The translations under genes were made by a program, and so were the position numbers. From Heyndrickxia ginsengihumi (lineage in GTDB: Bacteria; Bacillota; Bacilli; Bacillales; Bacillaceae_C), in NCBI RefSeq assembly GCF_011008565.1, contig NZ_JAAIWK010000006.1, positions 1-64,000 on the forward strand: 64,000 nucleotides of DNA, read 5' to 3'. Below, in pieces: positions 19,540 to 29,036 of the stretch. The notes beneath the pieces are model-generated. The model was not told where the DNA came from. It saw only the letters and a program-made list of their open reading frames with translations, and did no database searches. Position 1 is the stretch's first letter. Each line of letters begins with the position of its first letter.

Positions 19540-20805
19540 ATGAATAAAAAATATATACTCTTTTTTATCATATGTATATTGGGATTCTATTTTATTTCCC
19601 CTTCTCTTTCCTTTGCCGCCACAAATCAGACGTTTACACTTTCTCCTAATAGTGAACCATACGAAAATCACTATACGCATTATCATACTTATAATGCATA
19701 TACAAAACAATATTATTCACTGCGTTCTTACTTAGAACATTTAGAAGAAACACAAGGCGGTACCCTTATATTAACAAAAGGTACGTATACTATTTCAAAT
19801 ACACTGTATGTCCCGTCAAACGTCACAATTATTTTAAATGACGGCGTTAAAATTATAAAAGGAAATAAAACAGGTATTAAAACCCTCATACCGTCTCATT
19901 CTATTTTCCAGCTTGTCCGTCCTTCTCGCGCTGCTAAAAAAAATGTTTACGGAAAGTATACTGGTGAAAAAAATATCGCATTCATAGGAAAAGGAAATGC
20001 GACGATAGATATGAAGTTCAAAAAAGACGGTATTGCGATTATTGCTGGTCATAACGAAAATATTAAAATCAACAATATTCATTTTCAAAATATGTATTCA
20101 GGACATTTTATTGAAATGGATGCAACTAATCATGCCTCTATTACAAATAATGTTTTTAGAAATTCAATTGCATCTGCGAATAAAAATAAAGAAGCTATAA
20201 ACTTAGATACACCCGACCGTTCAACAAGAGGATGGAGCCAACAATGGAGTACATTCGATAAGACAGCGAATCGTTACATTACGATTGCAAACAATACTTT
20301 CTCCAATCTTGATCGCTCGATTGGTACGCATAAATATTCAGGCGGTAAGTTTCATGACCATATTATGATACGCAATAATAAAATCGACCATATGAGAAAT
20401 GATGCCATTCGCGTTATGAACTGGTCGAATGCAACGATTGAAAATAATACGATAACAAATGTTGCAAATAGAAAAGGGATTTTTCGTGCGATTTTAGCAA
20501 GCGGAGCTATAAATCCAACATTTCAACATAATGTAATTGAAAATGTATCCCGTCCTATTCAGTTTATGGCTTGGAAAAACAGCGGTCCCGGATCTCAATA
20601 TGCGATCACTTATAACCGTTTAACGAAGAACAATATAAAAGCGCTGATGACCAACAAAACAATCCATACAAATGAAAATTTCATTAGAATCAATCATAAA
20701 TATAATGTCTTCGATCATCCACAAAAAATCTATTTGAAAAATCATATGTTACAGGCAGGTCTCCATCGTATCATGTACTTATTTACGACAGGAGACCTTT
20801 TTTAA
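19540..20805 (+). CDS. Secreted right-handed beta-helix protein
   Basis: A 421-residue exported protein. Residues 1-26 form a clear signal peptide (MNKKYILFFIICILGFYF..SLSFA) with cleavage after SFA. From about residue 75 the pattern is a parallel beta-helix: GGTLILTKGTYTIS at the N-cap, then NITNN/NNTI-type rungs (ITNNVFRNSI, IANNTFSNL, IENNTITNV). The fold occurs in pectate lyases, rhamnogalacturonases and other polysaccharide-active enzymes; no catalytic set was identified. The ATG at 19540 follows AAGGGGG. An apparent terminator overlaps the last codons, so the final residues may be unusual for the family. Confidence 0.75.
   Translation: MNKKYILFFIICILGFYFISPSLSFAATNQTFTLSPNSEPYENHYTHYHTYNAYTKQYYSLRSYLEHLEETQGGTLILTKGTYTISNTLYVPSNVTIILNDGVKIIKGNKTGIKTLIPSHSIFQLVRPSRAAKKNVYGKYTGEKNIAFIGKGNATIDMKFKKDGIAIIAGHNENIKINNIHFQNMYSGHFIEMDATNHASITNNVFRNSIASANKNKEAINLDTPDRSTRGWSQQWSTFDKTANRYITIANNTFSNLDRSIGTHKYSGGKFHDHIMIRNNKIDHMRNDAIRVMNWSNATIENNTITNVANRKGIFRAILASGAINPTFQHNVIENVSRPIQFMAWKNSGPGSQYAITYNRLTKNNIKALMTNKTIHTNENFIRINHKYNVFDHPQKIYLKNHMLQAGLHRIMYLFTTGDLF
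20757..20803 (+). terminator. Terminator embedded in the 3' end of the beta-helix gene
   Basis: Stem AGGTCTCC (20757-20764) with GGAGACCT (20791-20798) followed by TTTTTT. An inner CGTA/TACG pair supports the fold. The hairpin lies within the last coding codons. Confidence 0.7.
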
Positions 20806-20815
20806 ACTCAGTCTT

Positions 20816-21349
20816 TTAAAATACTAGCTCAATTTCCTTTCGCAGTTTTTCTAACAAAGGAAATGATGGACCTTGTTCTAAGCTTGTAACAATATTTTTG
20901 TAATACCATTCTTGTTGCCTTCTTCCTCGCTTAAATTTTTTCCATACTTCTTCCCCATTATGTTCAAGATCATCTCGAATGGAACGGAGATTGTGAAACT
21001 TGTCAGCACATGCAACTAATCGAACGCTTTGATCAGCCGTTTTCAAGTATTGAATCGTATGCCGTTTTCGTTCTTCCCACGATAATGATTTATTTGGTTC
21101 TGAGCACCCTTCTACAATATGTGCAACCGTATCTCCAAAATTGATCTTTATATCCTCCAATGTTACATTTGTGTCTTCCACCGTATCATGTAAAAGCCCT
21201 GCGGCAACTACCTCATCCGGGCATCCTTCTGATCGCAGTAACATCGCAACTGCAAATGGATGCGTAATATACGGAATATCCGAGCCTTTTCGGTATTGAC
21301 CGTCGTGTGCTTTTGTCGCAAACTGAATAGCATGCTCAACAATATCCAA
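20816..21349 (-). CDS. HD-domain hydrolase, Mesh1/SpoT-hydrolase-like
   Basis: A 177-residue HD protein resembling the (p)ppGpp hydrolase domain of SpoT and the small alarmone hydrolases. It shows AHDGQYRKGSDIPYITHP, then LLHDTVEDTNVT (the HD metal site with the ED pair) and ACADKFHNLRSI. A synthetase domain is absent. The TTG at 21349 is preferred because AAAGGAG lies eight bases upstream; the GTG at 21367 would precede it. It lies 25 bases after the ABC permease gene, in the same probable operon. Activity on alarmones is inferred from motif similarity. Confidence 0.82.
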   Translation of the reverse strand: MDIVEHAIQFATKAHDGQYRKGSDIPYITHPFAVAMLLRSEGCPDEVVAAGLLHDTVEDTNVTLEDIKINFGDTVAHIVEGCSEPNKSLSWEERKRHTIQYLKTADQSVRLVACADKFHNLRSIRDDLEHNGEEVWKKFKRGRRQQEWYYKNIVTSLEQGPSFPLLEKLRKEIELVF

Positions 21350-21373
21350 ATAACATTCTCCTTTCACTTATTA

Positions 21374-22519
21374 TTAATGACTTGCCGATTTCAAAAATGG
21401 TTTAAATCTGACTATTGCAATGATAAAGCCAATACATCCAAACAACAGCAAGACAAGAAATGATTTCCAAAGATCTCCGATACTGGCATTATGGACCATA
21501 ATATCTTGAAGACCGTGAAGCGCCCAATATTGCGGTGTAAAATATCCTACCGTCTGGGCAATTTTCGGCAGCATGTCTGATGGAAACCATAGCCCTGCTA
21601 CGATTGCTCCTCCTAAAGAAATTAGTTGCGTGTAACCTATCCCTTGATTTTCACTTCTTGATATTAAAGATAAAGCCAGACCAATTCCCGTCCCACAAAA
21701 AGCTAAACAAAGGACAATTAAAGAGATGGCAAATATATTCCCTAAATGTAAATGATAAAACACATAACCAAAACCTAAAAGAACCGTACATTGCACTAGA
21801 ACTGTAATGAATGGCGGGATCCACATACCGAGTAAATATTCATAAGATTTCATTGGTGTACCGCGCAGCCGAGAAATCATGCCCGATTCTTTTTCCTGGA
21901 AAAACCGTCTGACCATTGAAATCATAATAAAAAACACAAACATAACAGTATAGCCTGGAACAATTTGTGAGACCATATCTACATGTTTCGAATTTTCTGT
22001 AATACTATGTATCTCCATTGGCGGCTGTAAAATCTTTTCTGCCTCTTTTTTATTATTCCCCTCATGAATAAGTGTTGTCACGAGTTTTTGTTCACGATAT
22101 TGATTCGCTACATTTTGTAGCACTGCTTCAATTGGTGACGTTGAACTTACAGATGCCGCATCTTGATAAAAATGAATGTTCGCTTGGCCATTCCCTGTTT
22201 TTAATGTATCTCCAAATCCTTTCGGTATAACAACTAACGAAGTTAATTTTCCGCTTTTAATTTGAGCAATTTGCTTGTTCTCTGTTTGTTGATTATTTGT
22301 TTTGACTTCAAAACCTTTCATTTTATCAAGTTGCTTAATTAATGCTTTAGATACTGCAGATCGATCCTCATCTTTTACATGAATCGTTATTGACGAATCA
22401 GTGTGATTAAAAATAGAACCGAAAATGATGATAAACAATACTGGCATTAAAATTAGATAAAATAAGTTTCCCTTTTCTTTGACCATTAATTTTAGTTCTT
22501 TCATTACCATGCTTTTCAT
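21374..22519 (-). CDS. ABC-2 type transporter permease
   Basis: A 381-residue permease. There is an N-terminal helix (LFYLILMPVLFIIIFGSIF), a large extracytoplasmic domain to about residue 180, and five or six C-terminal helices, the YhaP/DrrB-like layout. The preceding gene encodes its ATPase, 18 bases away. Such exporters move drugs, peptides or lipids, often self-protection substrates. ATG preceded by a G-rich AGGGGGGAAC. Confidence 0.88.
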   Translation of the reverse strand: MKSMVMKELKLMVKEKGNLFYLILMPVLFIIIFGSIFNHTDSSITIHVKDEDRSAVSKALIKQLDKMKGFEVKTNNQQTENKQIAQIKSGKLTSLVVIPKGFGDTLKTGNGQANIHFYQDAASVSSTSPIEAVLQNVANQYREQKLVTTLIHEGNNKKEAEKILQPPMEIHSITENSKHVDMVSQIVPGYTVMFVFFIMISMVRRFFQEKESGMISRLRGTPMKSYEYLLGMWIPPFITVLVQCTVLLGFGYVFYHLHLGNIFAISLIVLCLAFCGTGIGLALSLISRSENQGIGYTQLISLGGAIVAGLWFPSDMLPKIAQTVGYFTPQYWALHGLQDIMVHNASIGDLWKSFLVLLLFGCIGFIIAIVRFKPFLKSASH

Positions 22520-22537
22520 CTTGTTCCCCCCTTTTCT

Positions 22538-23461
22538 TTAATCTCTCAAACTCGTTCCTGTTAAAGATAAAAATACCGTTTCTAAAGATGGCTTCATAAT
22601 CTCTAATCCAATAATTTCCATATTCTGCTGTTTTGCTTCCTGTAAAATATCCTCCATTGTTTCTAACGGATAAGCTGTTTCTAGAATCCATCCATTATGC
22701 TTCTTTGTATACTTTGTTACATACTTAAATATCGATGGATCTTCAATATTTATTCGTGTTTCTAAATAAACAGCCTTTTGTCCATATTGTGTTAACAATT
22801 CATCCAAATTGCCTTGTGCGATCACTCTTCCTTGATCAATAATTGCAATATCATCACATAAAGCCTCCACCTCTTCCATATAGTGAGTGGAATAAATAAT
22901 GGAAATTCCCTCTTTTTTCAGCTGGCGAATCATTTCAAAAATATGGTTACGGGATTGCGGATCAATTCCAACTGTCGGTTCATCTAAAATTAATAATTTC
23001 GGTTCATGCAATAACGCAGCTGCAATATTGATTCTCCGCTTCATTCCTCCGGAAAAGCTTTTAATCGTATCTTTAGCACGGTCTAAAAGACCTGTTTGTA
23101 TTAATACAGCCTTAATCCTTTCTTTTAACACATTTCCCTTAACACCATACATTTCTCCAAAAAAAAGCAAGTTATCATATGCCGATAATTTATCATACAA
23201 AGTGATTTCCTGCGGCACGTAGCCCACATTTTTTTGCACCTCTGTACGCTGCTTTATAATATCCATATCTAACACAGTCGCGCTTCCACTATCAGCTTTT
23301 ATGATTCCTGTTAAAATTTTCATAGTAGTTGACTTTCCCGCTCCATTTGGTCCCAATAGTCCAAAGCATGTCCCTTGTTTTACAGAAAAACTTACGTGAT
23401 CCAATGCCGCTTTCCCACTATATTTTTTTCTCAGCTCGTGAATCTCTAATACATTTCCCAT
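22538..23461 (-). CDS. ABC transporter ATP-binding protein
   Basis: A 307-residue ATPase. Walker A is GPNGAGKST (about residues 36-44), the Q-loop YVPQEIT, the signature FSGGMKRR, Walker B LLILDEPTVGID and the H-loop STHY. The C-terminal 80 residues resemble the regulatory tail of DrrA/NatA-type exporters. First gene of a probable three-gene operon with the permease and the HD hydrolase. ATG with AGGAGG upstream. Confidence 0.93.
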   Translation of the reverse strand: MGNVLEIHELRKKYSGKAALDHVSFSVKQGTCFGLLGPNGAGKSTTMKILTGIIKADSGSATVLDMDIIKQRTEVQKNVGYVPQEITLYDKLSAYDNLLFFGEMYGVKGNVLKERIKAVLIQTGLLDRAKDTIKSFSGGMKRRINIAAALLHEPKLLILDEPTVGIDPQSRNHIFEMIRQLKKEGISIIYSTHYMEEVEALCDDIAIIDQGRVIAQGNLDELLTQYGQKAVYLETRINIEDPSIFKYVTKYTKKHNGWILETAYPLETMEDILQEAKQQNMEIIGLEIMKPSLETVFLSLTGTSLRD

Positions 23462-23991
23462 CAGCTTCCTCCTATAATTGCAATAGTTCTAACACTTACT
23501 TTTTTATATACGAATAAAGATATGAATAGATTCACAATTAAACTGCATTTTCACAAAATAAAAAATAGATGCTGTATAACATCTATTTTATACCTGTAAT
23601 ATTTCAAAAAAAATGTATTTGAAAATGATTGTTATAACGATTAAAAAATATTTGTTTGCTTATACGTTATAAAAAGGAACTGTGAGTATGCTCGCTTTCC
23701 GTGCGGTCGAATGCTGAGCCTCCTCGGCGCTTCACACCTGCGGGATCTCATCGGATTCCGTTTTTCCCACAGGATTCTCGCATCCTCCCGCTCCAATCCT
23801 CTTCTTTACAAAAAGGAGTTGAAATTTGATTGTTAATCATAAGTCTAAAAAGCTTTTAAGAAGAGGCATGTCCATTGATCGCCTGAAAAGGCCATAAAAA
23901 GGCCAGACACTGCATTGCACTATATAGATTGATAACTTAAATGCTTTATACCATCTATATAAGATTCGCTGTTATGTCTGGCTTTATAAGA
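23462..23991. repeat. Intergenic gap holding repeat family A (copy 2) and a terminator
   Basis: A GC-rich block at about 23690-23810 matches the 73-204 element in reverse orientation (GCTCGCTTTCCG, GAGCCTCCTCGGCGCTTCACACCTGCGGGATCTCATCGGATTCCG, with diverged ends). The rest is AT-rich and non-coding. The yhbH terminator lies at 23896-23982. Confidence 0.7.
23896..23982 (-). terminator. Long imperfect hairpin terminator of yhbH
   Basis: Arms GCCAGACA..TATATAGAT and ATCTATATA..TGTCTGGC pair across about 80 bases. On the minus strand the hairpin ends in CCTTTTT. Confidence 0.75.
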
Positions 23992-25161
23992 TCACGCATA
24001 TGTCTTTGTATTTTCATCCCTTTTAAAAAAGCTCTTCATCGCATTGAATACGTCATTTTTATGCTTAAGAATATAATATTGAAATTTCTCATCTTTAATA
24101 TTTTTATAGGCAGTCATTAACGTGGAGTGACGGTTGTACTGGTTCACTTCTCCATAGCCGAACATATTGGAAACTTTCATAATCTCTTCCACAAGTTTCA
24201 CACATCTAGCGTTATCAGAAGTAAGATTATCTCCGTCAGAAAAGTGGAAAGGATAAATATTATATCGATACGGATCATATTTCTGTTCAATTAGGCTTAA
24301 TGCTTTTCGATAAGCAGATGAACAAATCGTTCCTCCGCTCTCTCCCTTCGAAAAGAAATCTTGCTCAGAAACAACTTTTGCCTCTGTATGGTGGGCGATA
24401 AATTCAATTTCAACAGTCTCATATTTTGTCCGTAAAAATCGGGTCATCCAAAAGAAAAAACTGCGCGCCATATACTTTTCCCAAATCCCCATACTTCCGC
24501 TTGTATCCATCATTGCTAATACAACTGCTTTTGACTCTGGCTTTTCGATCTCATTCCATGTACGGAATTTTAAATCCTCTGGAACAATTGGATGAAAACT
24601 TGGTTTGCCTTTCATCGCATTGCGTTTGAAAGCAGACATCATCGTGCGTTTTTTATCAATATTTCCCATCAAACCTGTTTTGCGAATATCATTAAACTCA
24701 ATATCTTCTACAATATTTTCATCTCGTTCTTTCTTTTGTAAATTTGGCAGTTCAAGTTGACTAAATAAAGCTTCTTGAATATCCATCATAGATACTTCTG
24801 CTTCGTAAAAATCTTCCCCAGGCTGGTCGCCAGCTCCTTGCCCTGTACCAGCAGCAGGTTCTGGTGCTCCGTCCCTTGCTACGACGTCACCGACTTGGCT
24901 ATCTCCATTTCCTTGGCCAACATGTTTATTTTTATCATAGTTATAACGGATTTTATATTCATCTAATGAGCGAATTGGAATTTTTACAACATCACGGCCA
25001 TCTGACATGATAATACTCTCTTCTGTGATCAAATCTGGTAGATGATTTCGAATAGCTTCTTGGACTTTTTCTTGGTGACGAACTTGATCATCATGTCCTT
25101 TGCGATGGAGAGACCAATCTTCCTCTGAAATTACAAAATGCTTTTGGCCTGACTTTTCCAT
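23992..25161 (-). CDS. yhbH: Sporulation protein YhbH (DUF444, von Willebrand-type)
   Basis: A 389-residue DUF444 protein, close to the 392 of B. subtilis YhbH, which is a sigma-E-controlled protein needed for proper spore formation. The C-terminal half carries a von Willebrand A-like metal site, [10 protein letters not shown], followed by [12 protein letters not shown] and [16 protein letters not shown] low-complexity Gly/Ala/Asp linker sits near residue 115. The ATG at 25161 follows GAGGAGGAG. It is the known companion of PrkA, encoded just upstream, and of SpoVR. Confidence 0.93.
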   Translation of the reverse strand: MEKSGQKHFVISEEDWSLHRKGHDDQVRHQEKVQEAIRNHLPDLITEESIIMSDGRDVVKIPIRSLDEYKIRYNYDKNKHVGQGNGDSQVGDVVARDGAPEPAAGTGQGAGDQPGEDFYEAEVSMMDIQEALFSQLELPNLQKKERDENIVEDIEFNDIRKTGLMGNIDKKRTMMSAFKRNAMKGKPSFHPIVPEDLKFRTWNEIEKPESKAVVLAMMDTSGSMGIWEKYMARSFFFWMTRFLRTKYETVEIEFIAHHTEAKVVSEQDFFSKGESGGTICSSAYRKALSLIEQKYDPYRYNIYPFHFSDGDNLTSDNARCVKLVEEIMKVSNMFGYGEVNQYNRHSTLMTAYKNIKDEKFQYYILKHKNDVFNAMKSFFKRDENTKTYA

Positions 25162-25383
25162 ATAACTCCTCCTCGATCTTAAACCTAGAAACTGCACCTA
25201 CTTTTCAAGCAAATAGTCACCAAAATGAAAAATCCTGCATACATTATCTTGGCTTTCAAAATGAATGTCTTCTTATTACGTGAATTACTTCATTTTATGC
25301 AAACTTTCTAAATGATTGACAGTAATTGTGGAAAACAATCTTTTTTCCTAAATTTTTTCATTTTTAGGACGAGAATTGATATG

Positions 25384-25415
25384 AAAAAGGGTAGGCTCAT
25401 TTAAGAACCTAACCC
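25384..25415 (-). terminator. Terminator of prkA
   Basis: On the minus strand GGGTTAGGTTC pairs with GAGCCTACCC (with wobbles), then a T run. It separates prkA from yhbH. Confidence 0.8.
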
Positions 25416-25430
25416 GCAAACCGATTCATA

Positions 25431-27326
25431 TTATCGATTGAGTAAGCTTCCAACATAGCGTAAAAGTTCATTGGCAGAAGTTGAATTATAACCATGCTCA
25501 TCAATGAGTCGTGCTACAACTTCATTAATTTTCTTCAGTTGTTGTTCATCTGGTGTTTTTGTAGAAGTTGTAATTTTAACTACATCTTTCAAATCAGCAA
25601 ACAGCTTTTTCTGTATTGCTTCACGAAGTCTATCATGCGAATAGTAATCAAAACGTTTCCCTTTACGAGCATACGCTGAAATGCGAATCAAAATCTCTTC
25701 ACGGAATGCTTTTTTTGCATTTTCAGAGATACCAATTTGTTCCTCAATCGAACGCATTAATTTTTCATCTGGATTGATTTCTTCGCCAGTAAGCGGATCA
25801 CGAAGTTTTACTTTATTGCAATAAGCTTCAACATTATCAAGATAATTATCTAGCAATGTTTTAGCCGATTCCTCATACGAGTAAACAAATGCCTTTTGAA
25901 CTTCTTTTTTGGCAATTTCATCGTACTCCTTTCGTGCCAACGAAATGAAGTTCAAATATTTTTCCTTTAATTCTTCTGTTATAGAAGGATGTTGATCAAG
26001 CCCATCTTTTAATGACCGTAAGACATCTAAAGCATTGATACTTTTAATCTCTTTACGGATAATCGTTGAAGAAATACGGTTAATGACGTAACGCGGATCA
26101 ATTCCAAACATTCCTTCATCCTGATATTCGTTTTTCAAGTCTTTAATATCTTGTGAATTGTAGCCTTCTACTGTTTTTCCATCATATAATCTCATCTTTT
26201 TCAAGAGATCAATATCCGCACGTTTCGGCTCCCTTAATCTCGTTAAAATCGTAAACATTGCAGCCACTTTCAATGTATGCGGTGCAATGTGCACATCTGC
26301 AACATCACTCTCACGAATCATTTTTTCATAGATTTTTTCTTCCTCTGAGACCTTTAAATTGTATGGTACAGGCATCACGATAATACGAGAATGTAAAGCT
26401 TCATTTTTCTTATTAGAAATGAATGAACGATACTCTGTTTCATTCGTATGAGCAACAATCAATTCATCTGCACTAATCAACGCAAATCTTCCTGCTTTAA
26501 AATTGCCCTCTTGCGTCAATGATAGTAAATGCCAGAGAAATTTTTCGTCACATTTTAACATTTCTTGAAATTCCATTAAACCACGATTGGCTTTATTCAG
26601 TTCACCATCAAAACGATATGCGCGTGGATCCGATTCTGAACCGAATTCTGCAATCGTTGAAAAATCTATACTACCCGTTAAGTCTGCAATATCTTGTGAT
26701 TTTGGATCTGATGGACTAAATGTTCCAATGCCAGTACGTTTATCTTCAGAGAAGAAAATTCTTTCAACTAAGACATCTTCAATTCTGCCGCCATATTCTT
26801 CTTCCAATCTTAACGTGTTTAGCGGTGATAAATTTCCTTCAATGCGAATTCCATATTCATCATAAAAATCTGCACGTAAATGTTGTGGTATTAGATGAAG
26901 CGGATCTTCATGCATCGGGCATCCTTTGATCGCATAAACAGCGCCTTTATCTGACCGTGTATAAGCCTCTAATCCCCTTTTTAACATCGTAACTAATGTT
27001 GATTTACCGCCACTAACAGGACCCATTAATAGCAATACACGCTTTCTAACATCTAGCCGTTTAGCTGCAGGATGAAAATATTCTTCTACTAATTTCTCAA
27101 GCGCCTCTTCTAATCCAAATAATTGATGACTAAAAAAACGATACTTTTTGACTCCGTCTACTTCTTCTATACCAGCGTCTTTAATCATATTGTAAACACG
27201 AGAATGTGCGGATTGAGCCACCCATGGTTTCTCTTTCAACAAGTCTAAGTAATCAGCAAAAGTACCTTCCCACTTTAATTTTTCCTCTTCTTCACGATAG
27301 TTTTCCAGCTTTTTTAGAATATCCAT
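25431..27326 (-). CDS. prkA: PrkA AAA+ protein / serine kinase-like sporulation factor
   Basis: A 631-residue PrkA. The N-terminal AAA+ domain has Walker A LLMGPVSGGKSTLV near residue 100 and conserved stretches such as KGCPMHEDPLHLIP, RGLMEFQEMLK (Walker B region) and LISADELIVAHTNETEY. The C-terminal third is the kinase-like domain. In B. subtilis it is expressed in the mother cell, accelerates sporulation and has been reported as an ATP-dependent protease. The ATG is preceded by AGGGGAGG. A sigma-E-like promoter is visible upstream. Confidence 0.95.
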   Translation of the reverse strand: MDILKKLENYREEEEKLKWEGTFADYLDLLKEKPWVAQSAHSRVYNMIKDAGIEEVDGVKKYRFFSHQLFGLEEALEKLVEEYFHPAAKRLDVRKRVLLLMGPVSGGKSTLVTMLKRGLEAYTRSDKGAVYAIKGCPMHEDPLHLIPQHLRADFYDEYGIRIEGNLSPLNTLRLEEEYGGRIEDVLVERIFFSEDKRTGIGTFSPSDPKSQDIADLTGSIDFSTIAEFGSESDPRAYRFDGELNKANRGLMEFQEMLKCDEKFLWHLLSLTQEGNFKAGRFALISADELIVAHTNETEYRSFISNKKNEALHSRIIVMPVPYNLKVSEEEKIYEKMIRESDVADVHIAPHTLKVAAMFTILTRLREPKRADIDLLKKMRLYDGKTVEGYNSQDIKDLKNEYQDEGMFGIDPRYVINRISSTIIRKEIKSINALDVLRSLKDGLDQHPSITEELKEKYLNFISLARKEYDEIAKKEVQKAFVYSYEESAKTLLDNYLDNVEAYCNKVKLRDPLTGEEINPDEKLMRSIEEQIGISENAKKAFREEILIRISAYARKGKRFDYYSHDRLREAIQKKLFADLKDVVKITTSTKTPDEQQLKKINEVVARLIDEHGYNSTSANELLRYVGSLLNR

Positions 27327-27367
27327 TTAGAACCTCCCCTTGTCATCTTTTGAAGAGACGTTTCTAT

Positions 27368-27396
27368 ATGATATGCTCCCAAGCAGGTGAACATGA
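27368..27396 (-). promoter_or_regulatory. Sigma-E-like promoter for prkA
   Basis: Minus strand: -35 TCATGTT (27390-27396), a 14-base spacer and -10 CATATCAT (27368-27375). The -35 and spacing equal those of the spoVR promoter; the -10 deviates at two positions. Located about 42 bases before the start codon. Confidence 0.5.
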
Positions 27397-27536
27397 ATAA
27401 AAGAGACAACTTCAATGCGGAAATCAAATAAAAGTGTTTGTAAATCGAGGTGTGATCGATTTTCAAAAGGGAGGAATTTTTGCTAAATTATTTCGTTAAA
27501 TAGATAAGATGGAGAAAACGAAAGCCTTCAAAGTAA

Positions 27537-27582
27537 TAAAAAAGAGCAGACATAACATCTATTGTAAGATGTACATCTGCTC
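27537..27582 (-). terminator. Terminator of trmL
   Basis: Minus strand: GAGCAGATGTACATCT pairs imperfectly with AGATGTTATGTCTGCTC, followed by TTTTTT. Confidence 0.8.
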
Positions 27583-27590
27583 ATAACATT

Positions 27591-28064
27591 CTATTTCAAA
27601 TTCGGATATCCTTGTTGTCTCAATGCTTCGTATACTAATATTGCGGCTGTATTAGAAAGATTAAGAGATCGAACTTTATTCGTCATTGGAATTCGCAAAC
27701 AATGATCTTTATGCTGTTCAATTAATTCCATCGGCAGGCCCGTTGTCTCACGGCCAAACATAAAATAAATATCTTTCTCGCTATCGCTAAAATCAAAATT
27801 CGTAAAGGCCTTTTCTCCAAATGTTTCAATAAAGTAAAATTCTCCACCGGCGTGTTTTTCAAAAAATTCGTCTAATGAATCATAATAAAAAATATTCACA
27901 TGTTTCCAATAGTCTAATCCCGCTCTTTTTAGCATCTTATCATCTGTTGAAAATCCTAGTGGCCGGATTAAGTGCAAAGCAGTATCGGTACCTGCGCAAG
28001 TTCGTGCAATATTTCCAGTATTGGCTGGAATTTCTGGTTGATATAATACGACATGTAAACTCAA
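27591..28064 (-). CDS. trmL: tRNA (cytidine/uridine-34 2'-O)-methyltransferase TrmL
   Basis: A 157-residue SPOUT-class methyltransferase that modifies the wobble nucleotide of tRNA-Leu (called CspR in B. subtilis). Motifs: HVVLYQPEIPANTGNIARTCAG at the N-terminus (motif 1), FMFGRETTGLP (motif 2) and RIPMTNKVRSLNLSNTAAILVYEA (motif 3, trefoil-knot SAM site). The length is exactly typical. In B. subtilis it also lies next to yhbB and queG, as here. Confidence 0.95.
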   Translation of the reverse strand: MSLHVVLYQPEIPANTGNIARTCAGTDTALHLIRPLGFSTDDKMLKRAGLDYWKHVNIFYYDSLDEFFEKHAGGEFYFIETFGEKAFTNFDFSDSEKDIYFMFGRETTGLPMELIEQHKDHCLRIPMTNKVRSLNLSNTAAILVYEALRQQGYPNLK

Positions 28065-28097
28065 AATTTTGTCACCTCAAGCATATTATAGCATGTT

Positions 28098-28976
28098 TTA
28101 TGAGCGGTCATCTTGAATAGAAAAAAACTTATATTGAATATTTGGAGTATAAGCCGAAGAATCTTCATAGGACCAATACCGTTTTCTACTATTCGATGTA
28201 TGCGCGTTAACAAGCGGCATTCCGTATACGTCAAATCCTGTTATCATCGTATTATGATCAAAACGCCCATCCCCTTGAAAGTCATAACAAATGACATCTC
28301 CTAATTTTAACTCTTCAGGAGAGGAAACTTGATTTGTACGTAAGCCCGTTTTTGAATAAGATAAATAAGTTTTTAATGAATTTGCGACAGCCCAACTATA
28401 GCTCCAATTATTATTCCGCATCCACCACCCTTGACTGCGATTAGGATAACCTCTCATCGGTGCACCACCGGCGTGAAGACATTGCGAAATAAAATTGGTA
28501 CAATCATCTGTGAACTTTTTGTAGGCTGGATTAAATTCATTCCACCAACGTTCCGCATATTGTACTGCTTTCATACGGTCATAAACAAACGCTAAGCGCG
28601 TATCATCTGAACGTTCATCAAATAGTGACTCATTGCTTTCGTCTCGTTGAAACAGGGGATACTCCATTATCATTTCCTGATCCTCATATAAACGATTATT
28701 ATAAAAGGAAGCCTTTCTATTTTCAACATTTTCTTCTATATAGTATTGTTCTTTTTGTTTAATTAAATATTGCATATGGGCCTGATATTCAATAAAACAG
28801 TGCTTTCCTTCTCTGCTTATATGAAGAACTTGTGCATCGGCTTTTACTTTTATCAAATCAGCTTTTCTGCGTGCAAATAACTCTTTCTTTATTTCAACGT
28901 CAGGAAATGTGTCAGTCTCGCGATGAAAAAATTGTTCAATTCGATTCTTTAAATGAGCTTGAATTTGCTCCTTCAA
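28098..28976 (-). CDS. yhbB: YhbB-like amidase-domain protein
   Basis: A 292-residue protein with a C-terminal amidase-6 domain: TDDCTNFISQCLHAGGAPM near residue 155 carries the catalytic Cys, and the region around GDGRFDHNTMITGFD the His. The N-terminal half is charged and helical. The TTG at 28976 is preferred because AAGGAGGG lies seven bases upstream. Related proteins are probably peptidoglycan or peptide amidases; no signal peptide is visible. It lies between trmL and queG as in B. subtilis. Confidence 0.83.
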   Translation of the reverse strand: MKEQIQAHLKNRIEQFFHRETDTFPDVEIKKELFARRKADLIKVKADAQVLHISREGKHCFIEYQAHMQYLIKQKEQYYIEENVENRKASFYNNRLYEDQEMIMEYPLFQRDESNESLFDERSDDTRLAFVYDRMKAVQYAERWWNEFNPAYKKFTDDCTNFISQCLHAGGAPMRGYPNRSQGWWMRNNNWSYSWAVANSLKTYLSYSKTGLRTNQVSSPEELKLGDVICYDFQGDGRFDHNTMITGFDVYGMPLVNAHTSNSRKRYWSYEDSSAYTPNIQYKFFSIQDDRS

Positions 28977-29036
28977 GGCAATCCCTCCTTCCCCTATCAC
29001 TATATGTCGGAAGGAATGTCTATAATAGTCAATTCC

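Noticed and set aside
24775-24966. Plus-strand frame opposite yhbH
   Set aside because: It is antisense to the Gly/Ala/Asp linker of yhbH and has no ribosome binding site.
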